From an uncultured Christensenella sp. (GTDB taxonomy: Bacteria; Bacillota; Clostridia; Christensenellales; UBA1242), in assembly GCA_949290565.1 (NCBI GenBank), contig CASESH010000039.1, positions 1 through 58,631 of the forward strand: DNA of 58,631 bases. The letters run 5' to 3'. A program made the translations under genes and the position numbers. Below, one piece after another: positions 40,709-51,200 of this stretch. The notes under the pieces are model-generated. The model had not been told where the DNA came from. It searched no databases and saw only the letters and a program-made list of their open reading frames with translations. Numbering within the stretch: the stretch's first letter is position 1; each line of letters begins with the position of its first letter.

Positions 40709-40745
40709 GTGCCGAAGGATTGAAAAATCTTACGGCACTTTTATT
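40709..40745 (+). terminator. Terminator-like hairpin between SCIFF precursor and maturase
   Basis: GTGCCGAAGGATT (40709-40721) pairs with AATCTTACGGCAC (40726-40738) around a GAAA tetraloop, with one mismatch and one G-T pair, then TTTTATT. It sits in the 69-base gap before the maturase. It probably lets most transcripts end after the peptide gene, giving more peptide than enzyme. Confidence 0.85.
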
Positions 40746-40759
40746 ACTTAGGAGAATAA

Positions 40760-42139
40760 ATGATACATCAATATAAATTAAATGGTTACAATATTGTAAT
40801 AGACACAAATAGTGGAAGTGTTCATAGTGTTGATGACTTAGCCTATGACATTATTACTTTATACGAAAACAAATCAAAAGAAGAAATTACTCAATTAATG
40901 CTTGAAAAATATAGCAATGATAAGAGCATAAATAAACAGGAAATAAATTATGTTTTTGAAGATATTCAATCACTAGTTGATAACAAGCAGTTATTTACTC
41001 CTGACACTTTTGAAAAAATGGCTTACGATTATAAAAATAGAGAAACTGTCATAAAGGCTCTTTGTTTACATGTCGCTCATACTTGTAATCTCAACTGCGA
41101 ATATTGTTTTGCCTCTCAGGGAAAATACCACGGAGAAAGAGCTCTTATGAGTTTTGAAGTAGGAAAAAGAGCAATTGATTTTTTAATAGAAAATAGTGGT
41201 AAAAGAAGAAACTTGGAGGTGGATTTCTTTGGAGGAGAACCTCTTCTAAATTTTGAGGTAGTCAAACAAATAGTCAATTATGCTAGAAGCATTGAAAAAA
41301 AATATAATAAAAATTTTAGATTTACTTTAACTACAAACGGCATGAGTATAAACGATGATGTAATAGATTTTTGCAACAAAGAAATGGACAATGTAGTTTT
41401 AAGTTTAGATGGTAGGAAAAAAATTCATGATAATTTAAGAAAAACTATTTCAGGACAAGGTTCGTATGACATTATAGTTCCCAAGTTTCAAGAATTTGTG
41501 AAAAAAAGAGGAAACAAAAGTTATTATATAAGAGGAACATTTACTCATAATAATACTGATTTTACAAATGATATTTTACATATGGCAGACTTAGGTTTTA
41601 AAGAACTCAGTATGGAACCGGTTGTTTGTAGCCCAAATGACCCTTATGCTTTGACAAAAGATGACCTGCCTATTATATTTGAACAATATGAACTTTTAGC
41701 AAAAGAAATGTTGAGTCGTGAAAAAGAAGGAAATCCAATTACATTTTATCACTATATGCTTGACCTTAAAAATGGTCCTTGCATTTATAAAAGAATAAGC
41801 GGTTGTGGTAGCGGCTGTGAATATATGGCAGTTACTCCTTGGGGAGAATTATTCCCTTGCCATCAATTTGTAGGAGATAGCAAATATAGTTTAGGTAATA
41901 TATTTGATGGAGTATCAAATAAAGAGATGGTGGAAAAATTTAAAAAATGCAACGCATATTCAAGAAAAGAATGTAAAGATTGTTGGGCAAAACTTTATTG
42001 TAGTGGTGGATGTGCTGCAAACTCTTATCACTCTTCTGGCGATATTAGTGGTATTTACAAATATGGTTGTGAACTTTTTAAAAAGAGGATAGAATGTGCT
42101 ATTATGATGCAAGTAGCAAAAGAAACAAGTCAAGAATAA
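40760..42139 (+). CDS. Radical SAM SCIFF peptide maturase (thioether-forming, SPASM domain)
   Basis: A 459-residue radical SAM enzyme. The N-terminal ~90 residues resemble a peptide-binding RRE-like region (YNIVIDTNSGSVHSVDD). The [4Fe-4S]-SAM motif is C109-x3-C113-x2-C116 (CNLNCEYC), followed by FFGGEPLLNF. A C-terminal SPASM domain for auxiliary clusters carries cysteines in GCGSGCEY (349, 353), FPCHQF, CKDCWAKLYCSGGC and the final YGCELF. This set matches the CteB-type maturase that installs thioether links in SCIFF. It lies directly after the precursor gene, with its own RBS (AGGAG) and a hairpin between them. The gene ends in a terminator overlapping its stop. Confidence 0.95.
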   Translation: MIHQYKLNGYNIVIDTNSGSVHSVDDLAYDIITLYENKSKEEITQLMLEKYSNDKSINKQEINYVFEDIQSLVDNKQLFTPDTFEKMAYDYKNRETVIKALCLHVAHTCNLNCEYCFASQGKYHGERALMSFEVGKRAIDFLIENSGKRRNLEVDFFGGEPLLNFEVVKQIVNYARSIEKKYNKNFRFTLTTNGMSINDDVIDFCNKEMDNVVLSLDGRKKIHDNLRKTISGQGSYDIIVPKFQEFVKKRGNKSYYIRGTFTHNNTDFTNDILHMADLGFKELSMEPVVCSPNDPYALTKDDLPIIFEQYELLAKEMLSREKEGNPITFYHYMLDLKNGPCIYKRISGCGSGCEYMAVTPWGELFPCHQFVGDSKYSLGNIFDGVSNKEMVEKFKKCNAYSRKECKDCWAKLYCSGGCAANSYHSSGDISGIYKYGCELFKKRIECAIMMQVAKETSQE

Positions 42140-42158
42140 CCACTGACTTGTTTTTTTT
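42124..42158 (+). terminator. Terminator overlapping the maturase stop codon
   Basis: AACAAGTCA (42124-42132), inside the last codons, pairs with TGACTTGTT (42144-42152), followed by a T-run. Confidence 0.85.
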
Positions 42159-42488
42159 ATATCTAATTTGTAAAATAAAAATATTTGTAATAAAAAACTT
42201 TTCAAAATTTATACTATTTAAATGAAATTAAATTTTACTTTAATTAAATAATAAACTTAAAAAATAAAAACTAAAAGAAAAAAATATTTGTTTATATTTT
42301 AAAATTAACATTTATTAAAATTTTTTAAATTAATCATACTATAAAAATTTTATTTTAAAATCATTTTATTTGTTTAAATTAACATTTAGAGAAGTTTCTC
42401 TTTATTCCCATATTAATAAAAATAATAAATAAAATAATTTTGATTTTTTTAAGTTTACTATTATACTAATAATAATTTTGGAGAAATA
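42159..42488. other. AT-rich intergenic region
   Basis: No gene was seen. It is almost pure A/T apart from a short AGAGAA..TTCTCT inverted repeat near 42388-42401 and the promoter of the downstream fusion gene. Confidence 0.5.
42440..42467 (+). promoter_or_regulatory. Promoter of the nucleoside hydrolase/phosphoesterase gene
   Basis: TTGATT (42440-42445), 16 bases, then TATACT (42462-42467). The short leader contains the RBS TTGGAG. Confidence 0.65.
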
Positions 42489-43886
42489 ATGAAACATATA
42501 ATAATTGACACAGATTTAACAAATGACATTGATGACCAATTTGGTATAAGTTACGCATTAAACAATAGCGACACTTTTATAGAAGCAATAATAATTAGTC
42601 CTTATAAAAATAAATTAGAAACAAAATCAATTTATGATGGAGTTCTTGATAGTTATTTTGAAGCAAAAAGGATTTGTAGATTTTCCAGAGTAAATCAAAA
42701 TATTGTTTTTAAAGGTTGTCTAGACTTCTTATCAAATGGTTTTAATAAAACATCAAATGGAATAAAAAAAATCATTGATATAGCAAGAAAAAATGAATTA
42801 ACACAAATCGTATGTCTAAGCACTTTAACAAACATTGCTCTTGCAATAAAAAAAGCACCAGATATAGTAGATAAAATTGAAATAGTTTGGATGGGTTTAG
42901 AAAATTTATATTGCGAAAAATTTTTAGATGAAAACTATGTTAATGACAAAAAGGCTTTTGAAATAATAATAAAATCACAAGTCAAACTTAACATAATTCC
43001 TAAGTATGTTGGAAAATTCAATTGTACAAGTATTTATGAAGTTCAACAACATGTGGCAAATACTCCACTTGGAAAGTATCTACTAAAAATACTTAAAGAT
43101 TACAAATACAATATTGAAAATAGAGGAATAAAATATATATATTCAATCTCACCAATCGCCTATGTTAAGAATAAAAATTTATTTGAGCAGATAAACCTTG
43201 AAAAAAATTTATTAATAAAAGAGAACATAAAAAAAGTTGATGGACAATTTAATTATGTGTTTGATGGTTCAAATAATTGTAGTGTATGGAAAGATTTTAT
43301 AAAAACAATTTCAACTGCTCCAACAGATTTATATAAACCAAAATTGTTCTTCATTTCGGACACTCACTTTTCTCAAATAAATAAAGTTAGAACAAAAGAA
43401 TTTATGATAGGTCCGGCTGACCAAACAGACCATGAATATATAAAAAATTGGAATTCTGTTGTAGGAAAAAATGACATTGTTTATCATTTAGGAGATTTTG
43501 GTAATTATAATATAATAAAACAACTTAGAGGAAATGTTATTTTAATATGTGGAAACTATGAAATGCAAGATATAAAAAATTCTAATTTTGAAACATTTAA
43601 GCAAAACCTAATAAATCTTGGTTTTAAAGATGTTGTTCTAGATGGGATAGTTCTTGATAAAAAAACATTAGGAATACCAATTTATTTAACACATAAACCA
43701 GAAAACACTAAAAGCAATATGTTCAATCTATTTGGGCATGTTCATTCTCTAAAACCTTTAAAAAAGAACGGCTTTAATGTATGTGCTGAATATCACAACT
43801 TTACACCACTAAGTGAATACTTTGTAAAAAACTATATAAATTTCATAATAAGCGCACAAAACGACCCTAATTGTTTTGTTGATTAG
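42489..43886 (+). CDS. Nucleoside hydrolase-metallophosphoesterase fusion protein
   Basis: The 465 residues hold two enzyme-like domains. Residues 1 to about 265 match inosine/uridine-preferring nucleoside hydrolases: DTDLTNDIDDQFG (Ca-binding Asp cluster), STLTNIALAI, WMGLEN and ENYVNDKKAF. The usual C-terminal H-D-P-x-A calcium/leaving-group motif is replaced by SISPIAYV near residue 220. Residues from about 284 match a calcineurin-like phosphoesterase: FISDTHF, VYHLGDFGNY, CGNYE (usually GNHD), YLTHKPE and FGHVHS. The combination suggests dephosphorylation of a nucleotide and N-glycosidic cleavage in one polypeptide. Substituted residues in both domains make the activity uncertain. There is no signal peptide. 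Own promoter and RBS. Confidence 0.85.
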   Translation: MKHIIIDTDLTNDIDDQFGISYALNNSDTFIEAIIISPYKNKLETKSIYDGVLDSYFEAKRICRFSRVNQNIVFKGCLDFLSNGFNKTSNGIKKIIDIARKNELTQIVCLSTLTNIALAIKKAPDIVDKIEIVWMGLENLYCEKFLDENYVNDKKAFEIIIKSQVKLNIIPKYVGKFNCTSIYEVQQHVANTPLGKYLLKILKDYKYNIENRGIKYIYSISPIAYVKNKNLFEQINLEKNLLIKENIKKVDGQFNYVFDGSNNCSVWKDFIKTISTAPTDLYKPKLFFISDTHFSQINKVRTKEFMIGPADQTDHEYIKNWNSVVGKNDIVYHLGDFGNYNIIKQLRGNVILICGNYEMQDIKNSNFETFKQNLINLGFKDVVLDGIVLDKKTLGIPIYLTHKPENTKSNMFNLFGHVHSLKPLKKNGFNVCAEYHNFTPLSEYFVKNYINFIISAQNDPNCFVD

Positions 43887-43898
43887 AAATATCAATAA

Positions 43899-43927
43899 TT
43901 GACATTAAAACAAGTTTATGATAACAT
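43899..43927 (+). promoter_or_regulatory. Promoter of the 195-residue unknown gene
   Basis: TTGACA (43899-43904), 17 bases, then TAACAT (43922-43927). AAAAGGGGA serves as RBS further on. Confidence 0.65.
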
Positions 43928-43957
43928 ATAAAATGAGAAAAGGGGATTTTTATAAAA

Positions 43958-44545
43958 ATGAAAAATCAACAAACAGATAATTCCATAAAGAAATTTAATA
44001 AAATTTTTAACGGCTATGAAAGTAGAATGAATTTAGTTAATTTAGGGATTAATGGATATAAAATAAATGAAAAAAATATTTTTAAAGACATCGACTCCAA
44101 ATCTTTAAGTACTATTTTTAGATTTGGTGGTAGCAGAAAGATGGTAGTATATTTTTGCAAAGGTTCTTCTTTTATAGATATTTCAACTATGGAACCAGAG
44201 GAAGCAAATAATTTAATGCATAATTCAATATGTGATGTTGTTACATTAAATAATACAATTAGTGATGCAAATAAAGTTTCATCTAAATCTGATTTAACAA
44301 GTTTTCAACAATCATGTTTAAATGATTTAGCAAGTCTAGCATCTGCACAAGATAATCTAGATAATGAGAAAGATAATAAAAAAGCGTATTGTACTGTATT
44401 TTGTATCAAAGATGGTAAAATGTTTTATAGAGGAGCAGTTGAAGCCATTTGCACTGCTAATAAATCTATCTTTCTTTCTACCTTTACTTCTCTTAATTTA
44501 TTAAAAGAAATACAACAATCATATGACACCGGAATGCAAATGTAA
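43958..44545 (+). CDS. Uncharacterised 195-residue protein
   Basis: I recognise no family. The product is hydrophilic, without a signal peptide or membrane helix. It has a possible globular core alternating strand-like segments (MVVYFCKGSSFIDI, AYCTVFCIKDGKMFYRGAV) and a Ser/Asp/Asn-rich middle (about 100-145). Five cysteines are present without a clear metal-binding spacing. It has its own promoter, an RBS (GGGGA, somewhat distant from the ATG) and a terminator shared with the convergent lipoprotein gene, so it is a monocistronic expressed gene. Context gives no functional hint. Confidence 0.75.
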   Translation: MKNQQTDNSIKKFNKIFNGYESRMNLVNLGINGYKINEKNIFKDIDSKSLSTIFRFGGSRKMVVYFCKGSSFIDISTMEPEEANNLMHNSICDVVTLNNTISDANKVSSKSDLTSFQQSCLNDLASLASAQDNLDNEKDNKKAYCTVFCIKDGKMFYRGAVEAICTANKSIFLSTFTSLNLLKEIQQSYDTGMQM

Positions 44546-44561
44546 TAGATAAATTAATAAC

Positions 44562-44599
44562 AAAAAACCTTATTAGAATTATCTTAATAAGGTTTTTTT
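44562..44599. terminator. Bidirectional terminator between convergent genes
   Basis: AAAAAACCTTATTA (44562-44575) pairs with TAATAAGGTTTTTT (44585-44598), with an A-run and a T-run at the two ends. It serves the plus-strand unknown gene and the minus-strand lipoprotein operon. Confidence 0.85.
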
Positions 44600-45182
44600 A
44601 TTGAATAATACCACTTTCATTAAATTGAATTATTATTGAGTTTTTATCATAAATATCTATAAATTTTATTTTTACAACGTCTTGTTTGTTTAAGAGAAAA
44701 ACATTCAAACAATTTCCAATTTTACTACAAATAATTTCATCCTTATTTGATAAAATTTCGTAAGAAAAATTGTCATAATTTTGATTAAATTTAAATATCT
44801 TTACAACTGCAATATTATCCTTAATTTCTAAATTTGCTTTTATACTCTCTGTTTCATTCTCTTTTATATTTAAAATAAAATTATCCTTTACAACCTTACC
44901 TTCAACATTAAATACAATCTCAATTTTAACAATTCCCGATTTCTTTATACTTAACAAACTATTATCTATTGAAATTAAATCTTCATTAGTACTATTTAAA
45001 TAATAGTTATCTAGTTTTGATAAATTAGTAGTATAGTCTAAATTAAAAATATCGAAACTGTCACCTGTTGTAGCAAAAATCACATCTTGTGAAAAATAGA
45101 AATAATATTCATTGTTACAACCTGTAAAGGCTACACTAATAAAAGAAACAAACACAAAAATTAGTATCAAAATCTTTTTCAT
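44598..45182 (-). CDS. Small lipoprotein with possible Ig-like domain
   Basis: From the ATG at 45182 the product is 194 residues. It begins MKKILILIFVFVSFISVAFTGC, a type II signal peptide with lipobox V-A-F-T-G-C, so it should be lipid-anchored to the outer face of the membrane. A 13-codon extension from a TTG at 45221 would spoil the signal peptide, so I prefer 45182, although neither start has a clear Shine-Dalgarno. The mature part includes a bacterial Ig-like (BIg2-type) stretch (FATTGDSFDIF, then ENE at its end) and further beta-strand-rich sequence. It follows the 2103-residue lipoprotein by 41 bases and is probably translated from the same message, so the two may form one surface complex (inference). 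Confidence 0.8.
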   Translation of the reverse strand: MKKILILIFVFVSFISVAFTGCNNEYYFYFSQDVIFATTGDSFDIFNLDYTTNLSKLDNYYLNSTNEDLISIDNSLLSIKKSGIVKIEIVFNVEGKVVKDNFILNIKENETESIKANLEIKDNIAVVKIFKFNQNYDNFSYEILSNKDEIICSKIGNCLNVFLLNKQDVVKIKFIDIYDKNSIIIQFNESGIIQ

Positions 45183-45223
45183 ACAAACTATAATATTGCA
45201 TTTTAAGATATAATTCAACAATT

Positions 45224-48200
45224 TTAATCAATTTTGTTTAATTTAACTTTTATATAGTCGCTTGAAGAAAAATTATTATTTTTTGGTTCAAATACAAGAC
45301 AATAAAAATTACTATCAGTCGTTACTATATATGGCAGTTCACTAAGATTTGTAATTTCATTTAATAAATTATACTCTCCCTGCTTATATTCATAGTAAAC
45401 AACATTATAAATATCAGACAAATTATTTAAAACTGTATTTTGATTAACAATTATGGTTTGTTCTTCTTCATCAAAAATAGCACCATTAATTTCAATAAGT
45501 TGTTCTAAATCACCAAAATCATATTCAAAAGGTTTACTGATAATTGTAAATTTTGCTTCTGCCCTAATCTTATATGTAAAACCATCATCATAATTATCTG
45601 CCTTATTAAAATCTGCAACACTATAAGACTTCCCACCAATATTGACATAATCAAAATATTTCGAGATATCATAATTGTTACTTCTTAGCAAAGATAAGCA
45701 TAAAATATATTCTCCACTATTAATTAAAGGTTGCGATACATTATTTTTTAATGATTTTAGAACAATTGCAATACCATCACTTGGAGTGTAATTAACATTA
45801 GATGTTTCTTGCAAATTTTTGTATATAGTAATTTTCATATCGGTAAAATAACTTTCAATTGAATTTGTAACTCTTAAATTGTCAATTGTAACATCTTGAA
45901 TAAAGTCATAATCAACCCCATTATAAACTGCACTCATATTATTAAGAATTTGTAAATATAAAGTATTAATTTTATTAATCTTGTAATTTTGTTCTACGAA
46001 GTTCACATTATTTGAATAATTCGAACCTATAACTTCTATTCTATAATTTACTGAATAATCATATTGACTAGGCTCAATTGGTAACAAAACAGAATTATTA
46101 CTTGTTCCATTATTAATTTTATAAGTGTAACTTAATCTAAAAATTAAATTATTTAAATTATCATATAATTCAACGATATTATTTGGAAAATACTTAATTA
46201 GATAGTTATACTCATTAATAGAAACATTTAAACTCTCCTCGCCCTGAGTTAAATATTTAGGCGCTAAATTAATTGTTTTATTAATAGAAGTATTTAAATA
46301 AACGAGTTCATTATACTTAGCATAGCCATTGTAATTGAAATTTGTAGTATTATATAACTTATACAAATTATTAGAAGAAATGCTAATGCTATTAAATCTT
46401 AAAGTTGTTTTAATCTCTTTTGAGGCCGTTATTCCATCATTAAACGAGATGACATAAACTATGGTTGTATTAGTTTTTGAATTTACAACATTATTGTTTA
46501 ACCAATTGTTAGAGTTGTCTTGTAAAATTTCAGTTCTTATATTGTCCCTTTCAGTGTACATATTTACTGAATAATCTTGACTATCAATGTATATTTTTAG
46601 CAAAGACATAAGTCTATTGTATAATTCAGATGCCGAGATTGTTGGGTCATAATCTAATGTTAAATTAGACGCTGTAATACTCCCTGAAAATGCTTGTTTT
46701 GTAATTTCATATTCAAAAACGCCATTGCCTAAATGCGTGCTAGATTCATATTTTAACCTAAGTTCATACTTTCCAACAGCCGATGGTACAGAATCAAGTT
46801 CCTCTTGCGTATCAACATTATAATAACTAATAGAGAACTCATCATTTGAGTCTTCATAGAAAACGTTATATAAAATGCTATCATTTTTATCTTTTAAAGT
46901 TACTGAAATGCTACTTAAAAACTCCGTAATAGGTTGACCTTCTCCCTTATAAACATATTTATTAATATCAGGGAAATTTACAACTGCATTACATGCAATA
47001 ACATTAAAAGTTTTACTTGTTTCAGGTAAGAAATAATTATCTTGAACTAAGGTTAATGTTACTTGATAAGTTCCAACAGTTAAAACATAGTCGAGAGCCT
47101 CCCAAGCCTCAATGGAATTTGTAGAAAAAACCACATCTTCTTTATAGTTAGGATACATATCAAAACTAAATTCAAGAGAACCTTTGTTTTCTAAATTGAA
47201 AATTGTCCCATAATAAAAATTCTCTACCCAATTAGTAATACTAATATCTTTTGATTTTTCAATTTCAAAAAATGAATTAATTTCTAAACTAGTACTCGTA
47301 TTTTCATTAAAATAGAAAATGTAGTTTGCATCTGAATTAACCATCGCTCTACAAATATAAATTCCTGCGTTTCTAGATGTTTGTACATCTTCATACTTAT
47401 AATAAACTGAGTTGTTTTGAGAATTAATTACCTTAATGTACTTTTGCCCCGCAAATTCAGTAAATTGTATAGTAGAATTTTCATCTTCAACAATTTGATT
47501 AACTAAAACTTGTAAAGGATTTCCGTCATCATCTACTTGCAATTCCATATTTCCGTCATTTAAAATATATTTATGTACATACCCTTTTTCGGAATTATCA
47601 TAAAATGTTTCTAGTCTATAAGAACCATAAATTGTAGAATAATTTGATAGATTTTGTTGAGTTGTCATATTCAACGAGAATTGTTTTGTAAGCCCATCAT
47701 AAACGAGATTTTGACTTGTCGTTTCTCCATAATTATTTATGATAATTTGGGGTTGTCCACTAGTTGTATCTATAACTATTTGCTTTTGAGTAATATAAAG
47801 ACCAACTGAAACAATTTTTGAATTATAATTTGAATCTTGTGGAGTTATTAATAAATCAATAATATGAGGATTATTATTGTTGTTGACCGTTAGTAACTCA
47901 ATAGGAGTATCTGAAGAATAGAATTGATAGTGCTTATCTCCAGACAAAGTCAACTCCAATTCACTTCCATCTACCCCTGTAAAAACAGGCTGATTTTCAA
48001 CTTCTAGAACAATATCAGGCAACATTTCTTGGGTTGAAGAATATTCTAACGAACTTTCAAAAGAAAGCAAACTCTCATTATAAGAAATTTCAGCACGAGT
48101 AATTGACAAATACCCTCGCCTTGGTGTTGCAAGCGCAATTCCATCAACACTTGTTTCAAGTTGAGTAAAAGTAAAAACTTTATCATCACTTAGTCTTTTT

Positions 48201-51200
48201 AATTTGATTTTATCTCCATCAACTAAACTAAGAGAAACAACGTAATTATCAACATTAGTTGGAATACTTTCGCCACTACTATTAGTGTAAACAAGAGAAT
48301 AGATTGAACTTTCATCTAAGACATACTCATCATCTGAACTTTTTAAAATAAAATCTTGGCTATGATTATTTCCATCATAAGTTACAGTTAAATTTTGTAA
48401 ATTATTAACTTGTGAAACAATCTCTAAATTAATAACCTCAATATCAATATAATACACAATATTGCTAATTAAAACAAAATTATAACAGTTTGTAACATCA
48501 ACTGTATTTAAAGTTACAGTTACATCTATATCATTATCTTGCACTATATAGGAAGTTTCACCTACCTTTTGTATTTGTGGAATGATTAAAGCTATGCTAG
48601 GGCTTCCAATTAAAGATGAAATTGTATAACTCCCTTCTCCCAACAAAACATTTTGAGTAGTTGTAATTTGCTGAGCCGTTTTAGTTTCTGGAATAATGCT
48701 AACATTGACAGTTCTTGGAGTAATATTGTATCGACTTTTTTCAAAACTCATAGAGTAATTATTAGAAGTACAATTAAAACTTCCCTGTGTTACATAATAA
48801 TTTCCTGCTGGATAGAAATTCCCAATTTTTTGCACGACCTCATCATCTAAATTTCTTAACTGAAATTCTCCACTAAATTGAGGCAATAAATCATTTTGAG
48901 TGAAAACAAACTCAACATCATCATTTATTAAATAATCAAATTCTATGATTGTAGGATAAGTAGAACCATAAACAGTGTTATATGTTTTAGGCGTAACTGT
49001 TATCTGCCTAGTTGTAATTTGGTAATTTTGATTAGATATGCTTAATTTATAGTTGTTACCAAAAGATAAACTGCCTAGTTCTATTTTATATGAACCAACA
49101 TTTTCTCCACTTACTCTTGATAATTGACCGCTTTTTATATTATCAATATTATCCATATTATTGACTTTTTCGTCATAAGAAAAATTAATAATCCCATCAT
49201 TTTGACCATAAATTTTTCCTTGCTGTTCATTTGGAACAATTTCAACTTGATAAGGATTTATAGTAAAAAAGTAATCAGTATTTTTTTTTGCATTAGTAGC
49301 CAAAACAAATTCATAGAAATTTTTACCATCTGCGAAAGTAATGTCTTTGGAAATAAAAACTTTGTATTGACCAACATCTCTAAAACTATCTCTTACAACA
49401 TATTCATCATAACCACTAAAATTTTGTTTAACAATGAATTTTCCATCTTCATTTTGTAAAGTAAGCAGGTTCCCTCTTGTAATAATTTGAGACAAGTCTG
49501 TAATAGAAATGTCTTCTTCTTCGCAACTTAAAGTAAACGAAGAAGATAAAAATTGCCTTGTCAGTGTATCGTAAATTGTAGTATTGCCCGCATATATTGA
49601 GGTTGAATTTTCTTGTGTTGGGGTAACATAAACAGTAACTTTTTCCAAATTTATTAGCGAATAGAAAACACTAAAAGTAAAGTTTTCACTTAACCCATTT
49701 TGAATATCAAGTGAGTTTAAACTAACCTGATAAGTTGCATAGTAACTAGAATTATCTACTTTTGTAAATCGCAAGAAAAGTTTTATATTCTCGCCCGTTT
49801 GGAAAGTAAAATAACCTTTTTCATTTATTAAGTTATCGCTAACTATTTGGTTTACCTTTTCCTCATCGTTTACTTTTAAAGATTTAAAGTTAAGTTGATA
49901 GGTATATAGATTTTCTTCACCATCAACCTGTGTAAAATCATAGTATGTCGCAATTCGCGTTATATCAGTTATAGTTTTATATTTATCAATAAAATCGTTA
50001 AAAGTAATCTTTACTTCACAAGGGAAAACATTAAAAACTATATCATTAGAGTTTTCTACAAGAACAAACAAATAATTTTTATTTTTTGAATTGTCAATTC
50101 TATAATTATATTCTCCTGCTGGGGCTTTAAAATTACCATTCCCAAAATCTTCTTTATAATCGACAAACAAAAACTCATTTATTTCCTCTAAGTTTAAAAT
50201 AACACCATTAACTGTATAACTAAGAGAAATATCTTCTTGCCCGTAGTATTTAAAATTTGTATCAGGAGTAATCTCAATTTCTCTTTGTTGTATTGTTAAA
50301 TTTCCAGCAATTATACTGTTTGCTACCAAAGAAACATTTTTAAAAGTTAATTCATTTATGTCATAACTTATTCTATATACTCCAACATCATATTTTCCAT
50401 ATTGATTTTGCTCTGCATTATCTAAATAAACATAATTAATTGTACCCAATCCCTTAATATAATCTAAATTATTTTCATTTGATAGTGGGCTTAAATTAAC
50501 AACGCTATATGAATTTTGTTCATATTCATCATAATCATAAAGTTTAAAATCATTTGCTAATAAATTATCTCCATAAAGTACAGTTTGATTATTTAGAGCA
50601 AGTATTACATTTCTTTTACTAATAGTATATAAATTTTTAATAACTTTAATTTGATAATTTTTTTGGAACTCCTCGTTTAAAACATAATTTGCCGAAATGT
50701 CATATATTCCAACATCACTAGTCTCACTTGCATTGGTTGTTAAGATATATTTTCCCAATGTTTTTTCACTATCAATACCAATACCAGAATTAATTTGAAT
50801 TCCATTTTCAAGAATGAAATCCTGAGTTAAAATTGTGTCAGATTCATTATAAAAACTAGTTTGCAAAGGTTTACCATAACTACTTTGTCCAACAGGAGTA
50901 GAAATAGTAATGTCTTTTTTCAAAACTTTAAGCGTCATTTGAAAACTAAGAGATGAATTAGAATTGTTTGTGTACTTTATTATGTAATTACCTGAATTTA
51001 TAATTTGAGAAACAGCCTCGCCATCATCAATATTGTAATAAGAATATGAATAATTTTCATCATCAGGATTACTTACTTTATAATAATTAACTAAATCTTG
51101 ACCACTATAAGTAATTGTAGCACTATCATTTGGAAAACTTGGCAAAGATTTCTTTGAAATATTTAAAACTATATATGATGAAACCTTGTTAGTAGATGAG

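Noticed and set aside
40551..40808. An 85-codon minus-strand ORF over the SCIFF gene
   Set aside because: It is antisense to a well-supported SCIFF precursor and the maturase start, with no RBS.
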